Positions 15,735-24,614 of a DNA stretch of 64,000 nt are shown one piece after another. The translations under genes and the position numbers were made by a program. The DNA comes from Phycisphaerae bacterium (GTDB lineage Bacteria > Planctomycetota > Phycisphaerae > UBA1845 > UTPLA1). How positions within the stretch are numbered: position 1 is the first letter of the stretch; the number at the start of each line of letters is the position of its first letter. The notes under the pieces are model-generated. The model saw nothing but the letters and a program-made list of their open reading frames with translations, was not told the origin of the DNA and searched no databases. Where the stretch lies: NCBI GenBank assembly GCA_023150615.1, contig JAKLKO010000001.1:419356-483355 (forward strand), in the 5' to 3' direction.

Positions 15735-18380
15735 ATGAACGTCGATCGGCCGAACAGCGCGGCGACGGCGGCCCACGCCGGAAGCGTGCCTGGCGCCGGC
15801 CGCTGGTTGTCGCGCACCCAATCGATCGCCCTGCTCGTCTGCGGCGCGGGACTGGCCGCGCGCCTCGTCATCCTCGGCGAGTACCTCTCACGCAATCCGT
15901 TCGCAAAGGTCCCGATCGTCGACGCCGACGTCTACTGGCGCTGGGCCGGCGAGATCGCCTCCGGCAAGTTCTGGCCGGACACCCCGTTCTTTTCCGCGCC
16001 GCTCTATCCCTACTTCCTCGCCCTGCTCCGATACTTCGGCGCGGGCCTGCCGGCGGTCTACGCGGTCCAGTGCGCCCTCGACGTCGGAACCGCCCTGCTC
16101 GTCGGGTCGCTTGCGTCACGCCTCGCGGGCCGCCACGCCGGGATCGTCGCCATCGCGCTTTACTGGCTTCTCAACGAACCGGCCGCGTACTCGATGCGCG
16201 TGCTCAACTGCTCGCTCCCGTTGTTTCTGATTGCAGCCTGCCTCGTGACCGCAATCCGCGCATGCAATCGACCATCACTTCGCGCGATGGCCCTCGCCGG
16301 CGCGTGCGCGGGCCTGATGTGCCTCGCGTATCCGCCCGGCGTGCTGATCGTCGCCGCCCTTGCGGGCTGGCTCGCCCTCCGCGCCAGCAACCGCCGAATC
16401 GCGCTCGCGCCGGCCGTTGCGTTCCTGGCCATCGCCGCCGCGATCATCTCGCCCGCGACATGGCACAACTACCGACGCAGCGGGTCGCTTTTCCTCATCC
16501 AGGCCGTCTCCGGCATCACGCTCCAGCTCGGCAATCTCCCCGAGTCCACCGGCACCTACACCGTCGCCGAAGGTATCGAACAGCGCCGCGACACCATGCA
16601 CCTCGATGCCTGGCGCCGCTACGAAACGGAAACGGGCCGCGCCGCCACCTGGGCCGACGTCGATCGATTCTGCCGCGACAAGGCCACCGCATTCTGGCGC
16701 AACCACCCCGGTGCCGCGCTGCGCCTGTTCGCGCAGAAGGCCTACTACTTCCTCACCGCTCGCAACTACGGTGACATCTACGTACCGACTCTGGAGCGCA
16801 GCACCGGGCTGAATCGCACGCTCGCGCTCGCACCTCTGCCCACGCCGTGGCTGATCCCGCTCGCACTCGCCGGACTGTTCGTTTGCGGCGCGCCGATCCG
16901 CGAGAAAACCCCGCTTATCGCGGCCGTCCTCGTCCCGCTCATCACCGTCATTCTGTTCTGGTACTCGCCGAGATTCCGGATGCCGATCCTGCCGGCCGTC
17001 GTTCCGCTCGCGGCGGCCGCGATCTGCGACGCCGTCACGCGCGCGGCCGGTTCGCGCCGGCCGGTCGCTGGCTGCGCTGCCGCGCTCGCCGTCGCGCTCG
17101 GCCTGACCGGACTCAACTCCGCCATCGGCTTCGACTCGACGAAGCCGCTTCGCGCCAACTTCGACACCGGCGTCGGCTTCGTCCTTGAACAGCTCAACGA
17201 ACCCGATCGCGCGATCGAGTACTACCGCCGCCTGCTCGCGGCCACGCCCGACAACCACGCCGCGCGGAGCAACCTCGGCAAGCTCCTCGCCCAGCAATCG
17301 CGCTACGCCGAGGCCATCCCGGAATTCGAGCGGGCCCTGCGCGATGATCCGCGGAACGCCCTCGCGCATCTCAATCTCGCCAACGCCCTCGCCGCCGTCG
17401 GCAACCGCGACGACGCCGACGCGCACTACCGCGCTGCGCTCGAGATCAACCCCGACTACGCCCTCGCCCACGCCGCCCTCGGAGCACTGCGTCTCGATCA
17501 GCCCGGCGGACTGAACGACGGCATTCGATCGCTGCGCACCGCGCTCGAGATCCGCCCGGACCTTGACAGCGCTCGGCTGCTGCTCGCCGCCGCGCTCGTC
17601 AGCGCCGGAGAGATCGACGCCGCCGTCGCCGAAGCGCAGCGCATCGCACGACGGTCCCTCACACCGGGCGAAGCCCTCGCGATGCTCGGCGAAACGCTCG
17701 TCCGCGCCGGACAGGCCCGCGCCGCCCTCGGAATCTACGAGCGGCTTGTCGCCGACCAGCCCGATCACCCCGGGTTCCGCGCGAATCTCGCCACCCTGCT
17801 CGTTCAGGCCGGCCGCGCCGCTGACGCGCTGCCGCACCTGCAACGCGCCGTGCAACTCCGCACGGATGATGCGCGGCTGCAATTCCAGCTCGGCATGCTA
17901 CTCCAGCACCTCGATCGCCGCGACGAGGCCATCGTCGCGCTCACCCGCGCCGCGACGCTCGAACCGAAGAACACCCTCGCGCATGTCCAGGCCGCCGTCC
18001 TTCTCCGCCAGGCGCGCCGATATGACGAAGCGCGGCACCTGCTCGAACAAGCGCTCCGCGCGCGGCCGGATGATCCGATCGCGGCGAATTCCCTCGCGTG
18101 GCTGCGCGCCACGTGCCCGGAACCATCGCTCCAGAACGCCGACGAGGCGATTCGCCTCGCGGAATCGGCCTGCACGGCGACGGAAAACAAGAACCCGTAC
18201 TTTCTCGACACGCTCGCGGCGGCATATGCCCGTCGTGGCGATTTCGAGAAGGCCCGACGCGCCGCCGACCTCGCGCTGGAACTCGCCCGATCGAATCCGG
18301 GCTATGATGAACTCGCCCGCGAGATCGAGTCGCGCGCCACGCGGTATCGATCCAATCAACCCTACGTCGAAGGGCCCTGA
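15735..18380 (+). CDS. Polytopic membrane protein (glycosyltransferase-39-like) fused to a TPR array
   Basis: 881 residues. The N-terminal half (about 25-470) has ten or more membrane helices and an early acidic pair in VDADVYWRWAGEIASG, like the first periplasmic loop of GT39/ArnT-type dolichyl- or polyprenyl-phosphate-sugar transferases. The C-terminal half (about 475-865) is a run of TPR motifs (for example NEPDRAIEYYRRLLAATPDN and GRAADALPHLQRAVQL). Such fusions are common in planctomycetes and delta-proteobacteria and are thought to act in protein or lipid glycosylation. The sugar donor is unknown. Confidence 0.75.
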   Translation: MNVDRPNSAATAAHAGSVPGAGRWLSRTQSIALLVCGAGLAARLVILGEYLSRNPFAKVPIVDADVYWRWAGEIASGKFWPDTPFFSAPLYPYFLALLRYFGAGLPAVYAVQCALDVGTALLVGSLASRLAGRHAGIVAIALYWLLNEPAAYSMRVLNCSLPLFLIAACLVTAIRACNRPSLRAMALAGACAGLMCLAYPPGVLIVAALAGWLALRASNRRIALAPAVAFLAIAAAIISPATWHNYRRSGSLFLIQAVSGITLQLGNLPESTGTYTVAEGIEQRRDTMHLDAWRRYETETGRAATWADVDRFCRDKATAFWRNHPGAALRLFAQKAYYFLTARNYGDIYVPTLERSTGLNRTLALAPLPTPWLIPLALAGLFVCGAPIREKTPLIAAVLVPLITVILFWYSPRFRMPILPAVVPLAAAAICDAVTRAAGSRRPVAGCAAALAVALGLTGLNSAIGFDSTKPLRANFDTGVGFVLEQLNEPDRAIEYYRRLLAATPDNHAARSNLGKLLAQQSRYAEAIPEFERALRDDPRNALAHLNLANALAAVGNRDDADAHYRAALEINPDYALAHAALGALRLDQPGGLNDGIRSLRTALEIRPDLDSARLLLAAALVSAGEIDAAVAEAQRIARRSLTPGEALAMLGETLVRAGQARAALGIYERLVADQPDHPGFRANLATLLVQAGRAADALPHLQRAVQLRTDDARLQFQLGMLLQHLDRRDEAIVALTRAATLEPKNTLAHVQAAVLLRQARRYDEARHLLEQALRARPDDPIAANSLAWLRATCPEPSLQNADEAIRLAESACTATENKNPYFLDTLAAAYARRGDFEKARRAADLALELARSNPGYDELAREIESRATRYRSNQPYVEGP

Positions 18381-18395
18381 CGCCAGAACGCGCCG

Positions 18396-19895
18396 ATGCG
18401 AATCCACCGTCTCGACATCCGCCGATCGCTACCGCGCTTCGCCGAACCGCGCCGTGCCGGCGTCGCGCTCGCGCTCCTGGCCATTGCCCTCGCCGGCTGC
18501 CGCTCGTCACCGACGTCGAACGCGCCGAACAAGCCGTCCGGCAAGTCCGGCCCGCGCATCCTCTTGCTCGCCTGCGACGGCATCGAATGGAACGTCGTGC
18601 TCCCGCTGCTCAAGGCCGGAGACATGCCGAACCTCGAGACCCTGATGAAGCGCGGCGTCTTCGGCACGCTCCGCACCTACGCCCCCGCCAAATCACCCGT
18701 GATCTGGACCACCGTCGCCACCGGAAAGACCCCCGAAAAGCACGGCATCACCAACTTCTTCAAGTCCAGCCCGAACGGCGAGTCGATCCCCTTCACCAGC
18801 GCCGACCGCCGCACCAAGGCGCTCTGGAACATCCTCTCCGACGCCGGACGCACCTGCGTGACGATCGGCTGGTGGAACACTTTTCCGGTCGAGCCGGTCC
18901 GCGGCTGCCTCGTCGCACAGACCAACACGATGGAGGACTTCCGCGTCCGCGGTATCGTGAAGAACACGCTCGTCCGCGGCGTCGAGGGACAGGTCTTCCC
19001 GCCCGAGCGCCAGAACGAACTCCTGACGCTCGTCGACGACGTCGAACGCGAGCTCCCCGACCTGCTGCGACGCTATTTCGGCGACGTCGTCCCCGTCGGA
19101 TCGCCCATGAACGTGCAGAGCTGGAACGCCAGCGCCTGGGCCGTCCGCGCCGACGAGGCCTACCGACGCATCGCCTCGAAACTCCTCGACGAAATCGACG
19201 ACGCCGACCTGTTCACCGTCTACTTCGGCACCACCGACGTCGTCGGCCATCGCTTCTGGCGCTTCTACGAACCGAAGGCGTTTCGACACGTGCCGCTGCC
19301 CGAGGCCGTCCGCGCGATGAAGGACATCATCCCAAACGCCTACCGCCACCTCGATGCGCTGATCGGCGAACTCGTCCGCCGCGTCGGGGATTCCACCAAC
19401 ATCATGGTCGTCTCCGACCACGGCATGCACGCCGAAAACGTCGACTCGCTCTTCCTCCCGCGCGAGGATGGACAGCTCATCGAATCCGGCGCACACACCG
19501 ATGGCCCGCCCGGGCTGGTCTGCCTCGCCGGACCGGCGTTTCGCACGTCGTCCGTCAAGAAGCCGATCCGCGAGTTGACGCGCCAAGACCTGCCGGAACT
19601 CGGCGTCGTCACCGATGTCGCGCCGACCGTACTCGCCATCCTCGGGCTGCCGATCGGCCGGGACATGGACGGCCGCGTGCTCGGCGAACTTCTCGATCCG
19701 AAATTCGAGGAGCGGATCGACGTTCAGTTCGTCGCGACGCACGACACGCCCGAGTGGCTCGCGTCGCGCGGCGCATCGTCACCGGCCGTACCGGGCACCA
19801 AGGAACGGATCGAACAGCTCCGCGCGCTCGGCTACCTCGGCGATTCCCAATCGCCGGCGACGACCCAGCCCACCGCGTCAGAAAGAGGCCGCTGA
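18396..19895 (+). CDS. Lipoprotein of the alkaline phosphatase / phosphodiesterase superfamily
   Basis: 499 residues with an N-terminal lipobox (LAIALAGC). The core has LLACDGIEWNVVLPLLKAG (metal-binding Asp), KSPVIWTTVATGKTPEKHGI (the catalytic Thr region of type I phosphodiesterase/nucleotide pyrophosphatases), VSDHGMHA (metal-binding Asp-His) and ESGAHTDGPPG (second His). Members hydrolyse phosphodiesters or move phosphoglycerol or phosphoethanolamine groups. It is 15 bases after the membrane glycosyltransferase-like gene, so surface glycan or lipid modification is likely. The exact substrate cannot be read from sequence. Confidence 0.85.
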   Translation: MRIHRLDIRRSLPRFAEPRRAGVALALLAIALAGCRSSPTSNAPNKPSGKSGPRILLLACDGIEWNVVLPLLKAGDMPNLETLMKRGVFGTLRTYAPAKSPVIWTTVATGKTPEKHGITNFFKSSPNGESIPFTSADRRTKALWNILSDAGRTCVTIGWWNTFPVEPVRGCLVAQTNTMEDFRVRGIVKNTLVRGVEGQVFPPERQNELLTLVDDVERELPDLLRRYFGDVVPVGSPMNVQSWNASAWAVRADEAYRRIASKLLDEIDDADLFTVYFGTTDVVGHRFWRFYEPKAFRHVPLPEAVRAMKDIIPNAYRHLDALIGELVRRVGDSTNIMVVSDHGMHAENVDSLFLPREDGQLIESGAHTDGPPGLVCLAGPAFRTSSVKKPIRELTRQDLPELGVVTDVAPTVLAILGLPIGRDMDGRVLGELLDPKFEERIDVQFVATHDTPEWLASRGASSPAVPGTKERIEQLRALGYLGDSQSPATTQPTASERGR

Positions 19896-20103
19896 TCCGC
19901 CTGCCCGGCCGCACGCCTGACCGACATCCGCGTGCGCGCTTCACCGCGACACCGTTGATGTCGGACCGTGCGAACGATGATTCCGGATCGACTCCCGACG
20001 CGACGCGAGCCCCGACCGCCCGACCGGCCGTACTCCCCGTACTCGCGACCCGAACGCATGCTGCCGCCTCGATGGTCTGCGTCGGCGATGCAAGCCGGCC
20101 GGC

Positions 20104-20280
20104 CGCGCGATCGTCGGCGGGCGGCGCGCGATCATGGGCGGGCGGCGCGCGATCATCGGCGGGCGGCGCGCGATCATGGGCGGGCGGCGGGCGATCATAG
20201 GCGGGCGACGCGCGATCGTCGGCGGGCGGCGCGCGATCATCGGCGGGCGGCGCGCGATCGTCGGCGGGCGGCGCGCGATC
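20104..20280. repeat. 21-bp tandem repeat array (8 full units plus a partial ninth)
   Basis: Unit: CGCGCGATC followed by RTSGGCGGGCGG, repeated head to tail from 20104 to 20271, plus CGCGCGATC at 20272-20280. Unit differences are mostly at three positions (GTC, ATG, ATC, ATA after GATC), and unit five is the most diverged. Each unit holds one GATC and a G-rich GGCGGGCGG tract. The 21-base period keeps open frames on both strands with a seven-residue period (GGRRAI[IVM] on plus), but no start, ribosome site or flanking domain supports a protein. The array lies between the phosphodiesterase gene and tRNA-Pro. The rest of 19896-20103 shows no gene. Confidence 0.85.
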
Positions 20281-20377
20281 GATTCAACCGTTGCGATCGT
20301 CGAGGTGCCGCGCGGAATCGACGGGGGCCGCTGGCTTGCAGCCGTGCGCCGGGCTGCTATGATGCGGCTTGAAATCA

Positions 20378-20453
20378 CGGGGCGTAGCTCAGCCCGGCTT
20401 AGAGCGCTTGGTTCGGGACCAAGAGGTCGCTGGTTCGAATCCAGTCGCCCCGA
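20378..20453 (+). tRNA. tRNA-Pro (anticodon CGG)
   Basis: A full cloverleaf can be drawn: acceptor stem CGGGGCG/CGCCCCG (7 perfect pairs, C1-G72 as usual for Pro), D stem GCTC/GAGC, anticodon stem CTTGG/CCAAG with loop TTCGGGA giving anticodon CGG at 20414-20416, T arm GCTGG-TTCGAAT-CCAGT, and discriminator A at 20453. The 3' CCA is not encoded. The 3' end AGTCGCCCCGA recurs at other sites in the window, next to repeat elements. Confidence 0.97.
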
Positions 20454-20599
20454 TTGCCGCCGCAGGCGGCAATAGAGCAGGAGAGGGGGAGAAAGGAGAG
20501 AGTAGAAAAGGCGAGAGACGTTCGCCCTGGGATTGCACGCCTGACGAGCGCTGTTGTCCCCTCCTGCGGTCTCCTTTCTACTTACTCCTCTCTGCCGCC
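20443..20599. repeat. Hairpin/purine-pyrimidine repeat element, copy A (H family), abutting tRNA-Pro
   Basis: Starts with GTCGCCCCGA, shared with the tRNA 3' end. Then comes a perfect 9-bp hairpin (ATTGCCGCC-GCA-GGCGGCAAT, 20453-20473), then AGAGCAGGAGAGG and a purine arm GAGAAAGGAGAGAGTAGA (about 20490-20507). The pyrimidine partner TCTCCTTTCTACTTACTCCTC lies at about 20570-20590, forming an imperfect inverted repeat of about 22 bp around 60 unique bases. Copies B and C at 39230 and 42087 have the same plan. It is followed by a remnant of a four-helix bundle gene, as copy B is by an intact one. The hairpin could also serve as tRNA terminator, but it has no T tract. Confidence 0.7.
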
Positions 20600-20616
20600 A
20601 GCGACATCATGTATGC

Positions 20617-20680
20617 GTGTCGTTCGCCCTTGAGAAGCTGGTTGTTTACCAAAAGGCCGTTGCGTTCGCCGACGCCGCGC
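20617..20680 (+). pseudogene. Remnant of a four-helix bundle (23S rRNA IVS-type) protein gene
   Basis: From a GTG at 20617 the plus strand reads SFALEKLVVYQKAVAFADA, matching the N-terminus of the intact four-helix bundle protein at 39400 (SFAFEKLVVYQKAVTFADA). The similarity stops near 20676, where the sequence becomes the reverse strand of the truncated beta-helix gene. The bases around the junction fit both reading frames, as expected for a short-homology recombination. Only about 20 of 120 codons remain, so it is not functional. Confidence 0.7.
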
Positions 20681-21314
20681 AATCGGTGACCGTCGAATCC
20701 GCTCCAGCCGAGATGCCAAACGTTGTATTGCCCTTGGCGACGCATCCGGTCAGCGTCGAGCCTGGACCGACCAGGATGCCTTCGGTGGTATTGGCCTCCG
20801 CGATGCAGTTGACGACCGTGGCCGTCCCGCTGGTGGAGATGCCGCGGCCGACGTTGTTCGTCGCCGTGATCGACTCGACCCGCACCAGGTCGGTCCCGAG
20901 GAAGATGTCCAGCCCCGACGCCCCCCAAGCGCGGACGACGCCGTTGCGGATGGTGATGTTCTTCTGCGTCAGGACGCCGAAGGACACACCCGCCAGAGAG
21001 CCCGGAACGCCCGTCATCGTGTACCCCATCAGGTCGAGGGTCACGTCGCTGGCGGCAATCTCGATGCCCATCTTGGCGGCCACGCCGGTCAGGTTTCCGG
21101 TGAGGTAGTACGACCCGGGCGCGGCGATGCGAAAGACCGAATCGGCGTCGCCGGGTGTATTCGTCGCGTTGATCGCGATCCGCGGCTCGGGACCGGGCGT
21201 GGGTGAGACCGGCCCGGCCGGCGGGTTGAGGTCGCCGGCGCCGGCGACCCAGGCCCCGGCGAGAAGGATGGCGATACAGATTGGGGTTGTGACCATCAGG
21301 AATTGCCTTTTCAT
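20646..21314 (-). pseudogene. Truncated right-handed beta-helix repeat secreted protein
   Basis: 222 residues starting MKRQFLMVTTPICIAILLAG with a signal peptide, then the AGDLNPPAGPVSPTPGPEPRIAINATNTPGDADS stretch shared with the two upstream paralogues (written in parts: AGDLNPPAGP, PRIAINATNTPGDAD). Beta-helix turns follow (NGVVRAWGASGLDI, STVTDCAASAN). The paralogues have 400-450 residues. This one stops after about half of the helix, where it runs into the four-helix bundle remnant. It may still be expressed as a short protein, but loss of the C-terminal helix turns argues for a broken gene. Confidence 0.75.
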
Positions 21315-21361
21315 TCGATATCCCTCGGCTTCGCTGCGGCGCGGCCTCAACCGCGGCGGGT

Positions 21362-22588
21362 TCAATACGAAAAATTCGCCCACGGGTCGGTGCTGACGAA
21401 TCCGGCGCCTGGTGACAACACCTGCGCGTTCGCGTTTCCCGCGACGATATCGTAATTGACGGTATTTCCGCTGGCGCTGTTACGGATGATCAGATTGCCC
21501 CCGGCGTCCACATCGATGCCGCGGTCGTTGTCCGTGACGTTGTTGCCCTCGATGCGGTTGTCGGAGCCGGTGGCGTGGATCCCGGCCCCGTCGCCGCCGA
21601 ATCCGTTGAAGTCGCATGCGTTGTCGGTCACGCGACATTCGCCAGAGACTTCGATCCCATCGCCGGTGTTGGAGCGGGCCGTGCATCCCGTCACTGTGCA
21701 GCCGACCGTAGCGTCGATGCCGTCGCCGGTGTTGCCTATGGCCGTGCATCCCGTCACCGTGGCTCCGCCGGCCGCGGAGATGCCGTTGGCAGCGTTGTCG
21801 CGGGCCGTGCAACCCGTGACCGTGCCGCTGAAGCTCGCGACGATGCCGTCGCCGGTGTTCGCGCGGGCCGTGCATCCCGTCACTGTGCTGCCGGTGGTCG
21901 AGACGATGCCCCTGCCGGTGTTGGAGGTGACCGTGCAACCGGTCAGCGTGCTGCCATTGCCCGCGATAATGCCATCGCCGGTGTTGGAGGAGGCCGTGCA
22001 GCCGATGGCGCTGCTGCCGTCACCGGTCACGATGCCGTCGCCGTTGCAGCTCCACACCGCGCAGTTCAGCACGAGAGAGTTTTCGCCGACCTTGATTCCG
22101 TCGATGAAGCAGTCGCGGACCAGCACCCGCTCCACCCGGACATTGTTGGCCAGCGATGCGTCGATGCCGTCGTCGTCGGCCGTGCGGATCACGCCGTTGA
22201 CAATGGCCACGCTGTTGACGCTCACCGAGACGTTGATACCGTCCAGCGACGCACCGATGGGCGCGTCCTTCACCTCGAAGCCCATCAGGTCGAGGGTCAC
22301 GTCGCTCGCCGCGATCTCGATGCAGTGTTTGCCGGCCGAGGAGGAGATGTTGCCGGTGAGGTAATACGAGCCTGGCTGGCTGATCCGGTAGGACGAGTCG
22401 GCGTCGCCGGGCGTGTTGGTCGCGTTGATCGCGATCCGCGGCTCGACCTCGGTCAGCGTCTTCATGGTCGGGCTGATCGGCCCCGGCGGCGGGTTCAAGT
22501 CGCCGGCGCGTGTCAGCCAGGCGCCAGCGATGAGAATGGCCATACAGACCGGAAGAGTGATCGCCAGCAATTGCCTTCCCATCTGCAT
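21362..22588 (-). CDS. Secreted right-handed parallel beta-helix repeat protein
   Basis: 408 residues with a signal peptide (MGRQLLAITLPVCMAILIAG), a Pro-rich linker (GDLNPPPGPISP), PRIAINATNTPGDAD, and then about eight near-regular turns of the type GSTVTGCTARSNTGDGI. The SNTGDGI repeats about every 21 residues, as in pectate-lyase-like (PbH1) solenoids. No catalytic Asp/His set is obvious, so it may be a structural or carbohydrate-binding surface protein. It is tandem with two paralogues on the same strand. The start is the ATG at 22588 or two codons later. Confidence 0.82.
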   Translation of the reverse strand: MQMGRQLLAITLPVCMAILIAGAWLTRAGDLNPPPGPISPTMKTLTEVEPRIAINATNTPGDADSSYRISQPGSYYLTGNISSSAGKHCIEIAASDVTLDLMGFEVKDAPIGASLDGINVSVSVNSVAIVNGVIRTADDDGIDASLANNVRVERVLVRDCFIDGIKVGENSLVLNCAVWSCNGDGIVTGDGSSAIGCTASSNTGDGIIAGNGSTLTGCTVTSNTGRGIVSTTGSTVTGCTARANTGDGIVASFSGTVTGCTARDNAANGISAAGGATVTGCTAIGNTGDGIDATVGCTVTGCTARSNTGDGIEVSGECRVTDNACDFNGFGGDGAGIHATGSDNRIEGNNVTDNDRGIDVDAGGNLIIRNSASGNTVNYDIVAGNANAQVLSPGAGFVSTDPWANFSY

Positions 22589-22630
22589 CTCTCCTTCGCG
22601 TTGCGGCGCGGCGTCAACCGCGCCTGTGGA

Positions 22631-23992
22631 TCAATACGAATAGTTCGCGTTCGGGTCGGTGGAACCGGGGGAAACGCCGCCGGCGTTGCCGGTGAACGCA
22701 CCCGCGTTGACGCCGTTGACGACGAGGATCTTGTTGTTGGCGGCAATGTCCCAGTTGAACGTGGTATTGCCGGAGCAGGTGTTGCGGGCGATGAAGTTGC
22801 CCGAGGCGACGACGCGGATGCCAACGTCATTTCGCGTGCAGTTGTTTCCCTCGATGTGGTTGTCGCTGCTCGTCGCGTGAATTCCGGCCCCACTGGCTGC
22901 GTCGAAGCCGTTGTTATCCGAGGTGTTGTGCACGACGAGGCAGTTTCCCGCGATCTGGATGCCGTCGCCTGTGTTTGCGGCGGAGGCGCAATTGGAAACA
23001 GTACACCCGTTGCCAGTGATAATGCCAGCGCCGCCGTTAAACCAGGCCGTGCACGCGGCGATCGAGCCTTGGGCAACCGAGATCCCGGCAACAGTGTTGC
23101 CGCCGGCGGAGGAGTTTGCGACGAGGGTACCGCCGCCCGCAATGATGCCCACACCACCGTTTTCGGAGGCCGTGGAACCGGTGATCGTACCATACGTGGA
23201 AGTGGAGATCCCGTCGCCAGAGTTCTGTTGAGCGGAGCAGTCGCTGACCGTACAGGCGAGCGCCGTGCGGACTCCGTCGCCGCCGTTGCTGCGGACGGTG
23301 CAGCCGGTGATTAGACAGCCGTCGCCGGTGACGATCCCGTCACCGGAATTGCCGATGCTCGTGCTGTTGGCGACTGTACAGCCCACTCCGACGGTGATGC
23401 CGTCGCCGGAGAAGTTGTTGCTTATCGTGCAGTCGCTGATCGTGCTGTCGTCTCCGACATCGAGGCCGCCAGCGATGTTGCAATGTGTGACGATGGAGTT
23501 TGCCCCGATCCTGACGGCGCCGAGTGACCGAATGCGTTCGACGTTGACGTTGGTAGCATTATTGCTCAGACCGGTGGCGTCGATTGCGTCGCCGCCCCAA
23601 CTCCGGACCGTTCCGTTCTTGATTCGGACGCGGTGAACGACATCGAGCTTGATTCCGTCGAGCGATCCCGCGAAGCCTTGCAACACGAAGCCGTTCAGGT
23701 CGAGCGTGACGTCGCTTGCCGCGATGTATATTCCGTTCTTGCTGGGGGGTCCGAGGACGTTGCCCGTTACGTAGTATGAGCCGGGCTGGGTGATCTTGAA
23801 AAGGCTGTCGGCGTCGCCCGGTGTGTTGGTAGCGTTGATGGCGATCCGCGGCTCGATCTGGCTCAGCGTCTTCATGGTCGGGCTGATCGGCCCCGGCGGC
23901 GGGTTCAGGTCGCCGGCATTGAGCCAAACGACCGTGGCCATGACGGCGACGATGAGGATCGGGGTGGTGGCTCGCCAAGTTCGCGGTTTCAT
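22631..23992 (-). CDS. Secreted right-handed parallel beta-helix repeat protein (paralogue)
   Basis: 453 residues starting MKPRTWRATTPILIVAVMAT (signal peptide), with GDLNPPPGPISPTMKTLSQ and the same PRIAINATNTPGDAD block as its neighbours. The helix turns read CTVSNCASAANTGDGI and GCLITGCTVRSNGGDGV. The start at 23992 is chosen over an upstream ATG at 24130 because AAGGGAG precedes it by about eight bases and the signal peptide begins there. Three paralogues in a row (20646-23992) show recent tandem duplication. Substrate or partner is unknown. Confidence 0.82.
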   Translation of the reverse strand: MKPRTWRATTPILIVAVMATVVWLNAGDLNPPPGPISPTMKTLSQIEPRIAINATNTPGDADSLFKITQPGSYYVTGNVLGPPSKNGIYIAASDVTLDLNGFVLQGFAGSLDGIKLDVVHRVRIKNGTVRSWGGDAIDATGLSNNATNVNVERIRSLGAVRIGANSIVTHCNIAGGLDVGDDSTISDCTISNNFSGDGITVGVGCTVANSTSIGNSGDGIVTGDGCLITGCTVRSNGGDGVRTALACTVSDCSAQQNSGDGISTSTYGTITGSTASENGGVGIIAGGGTLVANSSAGGNTVAGISVAQGSIAACTAWFNGGAGIITGNGCTVSNCASAANTGDGIQIAGNCLVVHNTSDNNGFDAASGAGIHATSSDNHIEGNNCTRNDVGIRVVASGNFIARNTCSGNTTFNWDIAANNKILVVNGVNAGAFTGNAGGVSPGSTDPNANYSY

Positions 23993-24377
23993 GGTTCTGC
24001 TCCCTTCACGTCCGCCGCGGCGGACGCTGCAATGACGGCGCACCAGAAATGAAGCTGGGAGCCTATCTTGGAAGGGGAGTGCAACAGCCGTCTTCGGCTG
24101 TTTTGCGGGGCCCACCGAGATAAGCCCCAAATCGGCCGGAACCGGTCCATCTTACCCGATAGACCGGGGCAAACTCAAGGCCCCGCGGAGGCAGCTATTC
24201 GCGCAATTCGAAGTGGACGAGGATGTCCCGATCCTAGTTGAAAAAGAGCGGTTCTCCGCGGGAGCTACCGACGTCGGTAAGCTCCCGTTGTTGTGCGCCA
24301 GGCATGGAGCGATTTTCGGAGGTGCCAGTCCTCTGTGGGCCGTGATGACCGGAACCACGAGCCGAAGGCAAGGGTGT
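23993..24377. other. Non-coding stretch with two hairpins upstream of the beta-helix genes
   Basis: No convincing gene. A perfect 8-bp hairpin AACAGCCG-TCTT-CGGCTGTT lies at 24083-24102, followed on the plus strand by TTG. On the minus strand it would lie in the leader of the beta-helix gene. A second, longer inverted repeat (GGGAGCT ACCGAC / GTCGGT A AGCTCCC, one bulged base) lies at 24260-24286. Either could be a transcript end or leader structure. The promoter for the beta-helix genes is probably between 24000 and 24080, but no clear boxes are seen. Confidence 0.4.
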
Positions 24378-24548
24378 TCATCGTGAGGTGGAATCCGAAG
24401 GAAACCGGAAGCGAAATGCGGACTCGACGAACAGAAACCAGACTAGGAAGACCTGTCCTTGAGTGTGCCAGCCGCGGAGGTTGATCTGGGCCATCGCGGC
24501 GGTCGGCAGCAACCATGCGACGGTGGACGCGAAACGCAACGATGACAT
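24378..24548 (-). pseudogene. N-terminal fragment of a secreted protein
   Basis: A 56-codon frame starts MSSLRFASTVAWLLPTAAMA, a good Sec signal peptide, then QINLRGWHTQGQVFLVW, which resembles the start of secreted fibronectin-like proteins where a beta-sandwich domain would follow. Instead it ends after a short unrelated tail. This suggests an N-terminal remnant cut by rearrangement or frameshift. It lies 66 bases after another minus-strand fragment (24615-24788). Function unknown. Confidence 0.4.
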
Positions 24549-24614
24549 GGTGGTGTCCAGTCCTGGGAGTCGGCGGTCGATCCACGCACCACCGCGGAAC
24601 CACTCCTTCCATCA

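Noticed and set aside
20104-20280. CRISPR array
   Set aside because: Units are contiguous 21-mers with no unique spacers, and no cas genes are present.
20453-20473. Simple Rho-independent terminator for tRNA-Pro
   Set aside because: The hairpin is perfect but lacks a T tract, and the same position holds different hairpins in H copies B and C, so it is better described as part of the H element.
20134-20475. Seven-residue repeat protein GGRRAI[IVM] encoded by the tandem repeat
   Set aside because: The frame comes from the 21-bp DNA period, runs through the tRNA gene, and has no ribosome site or downstream domain.
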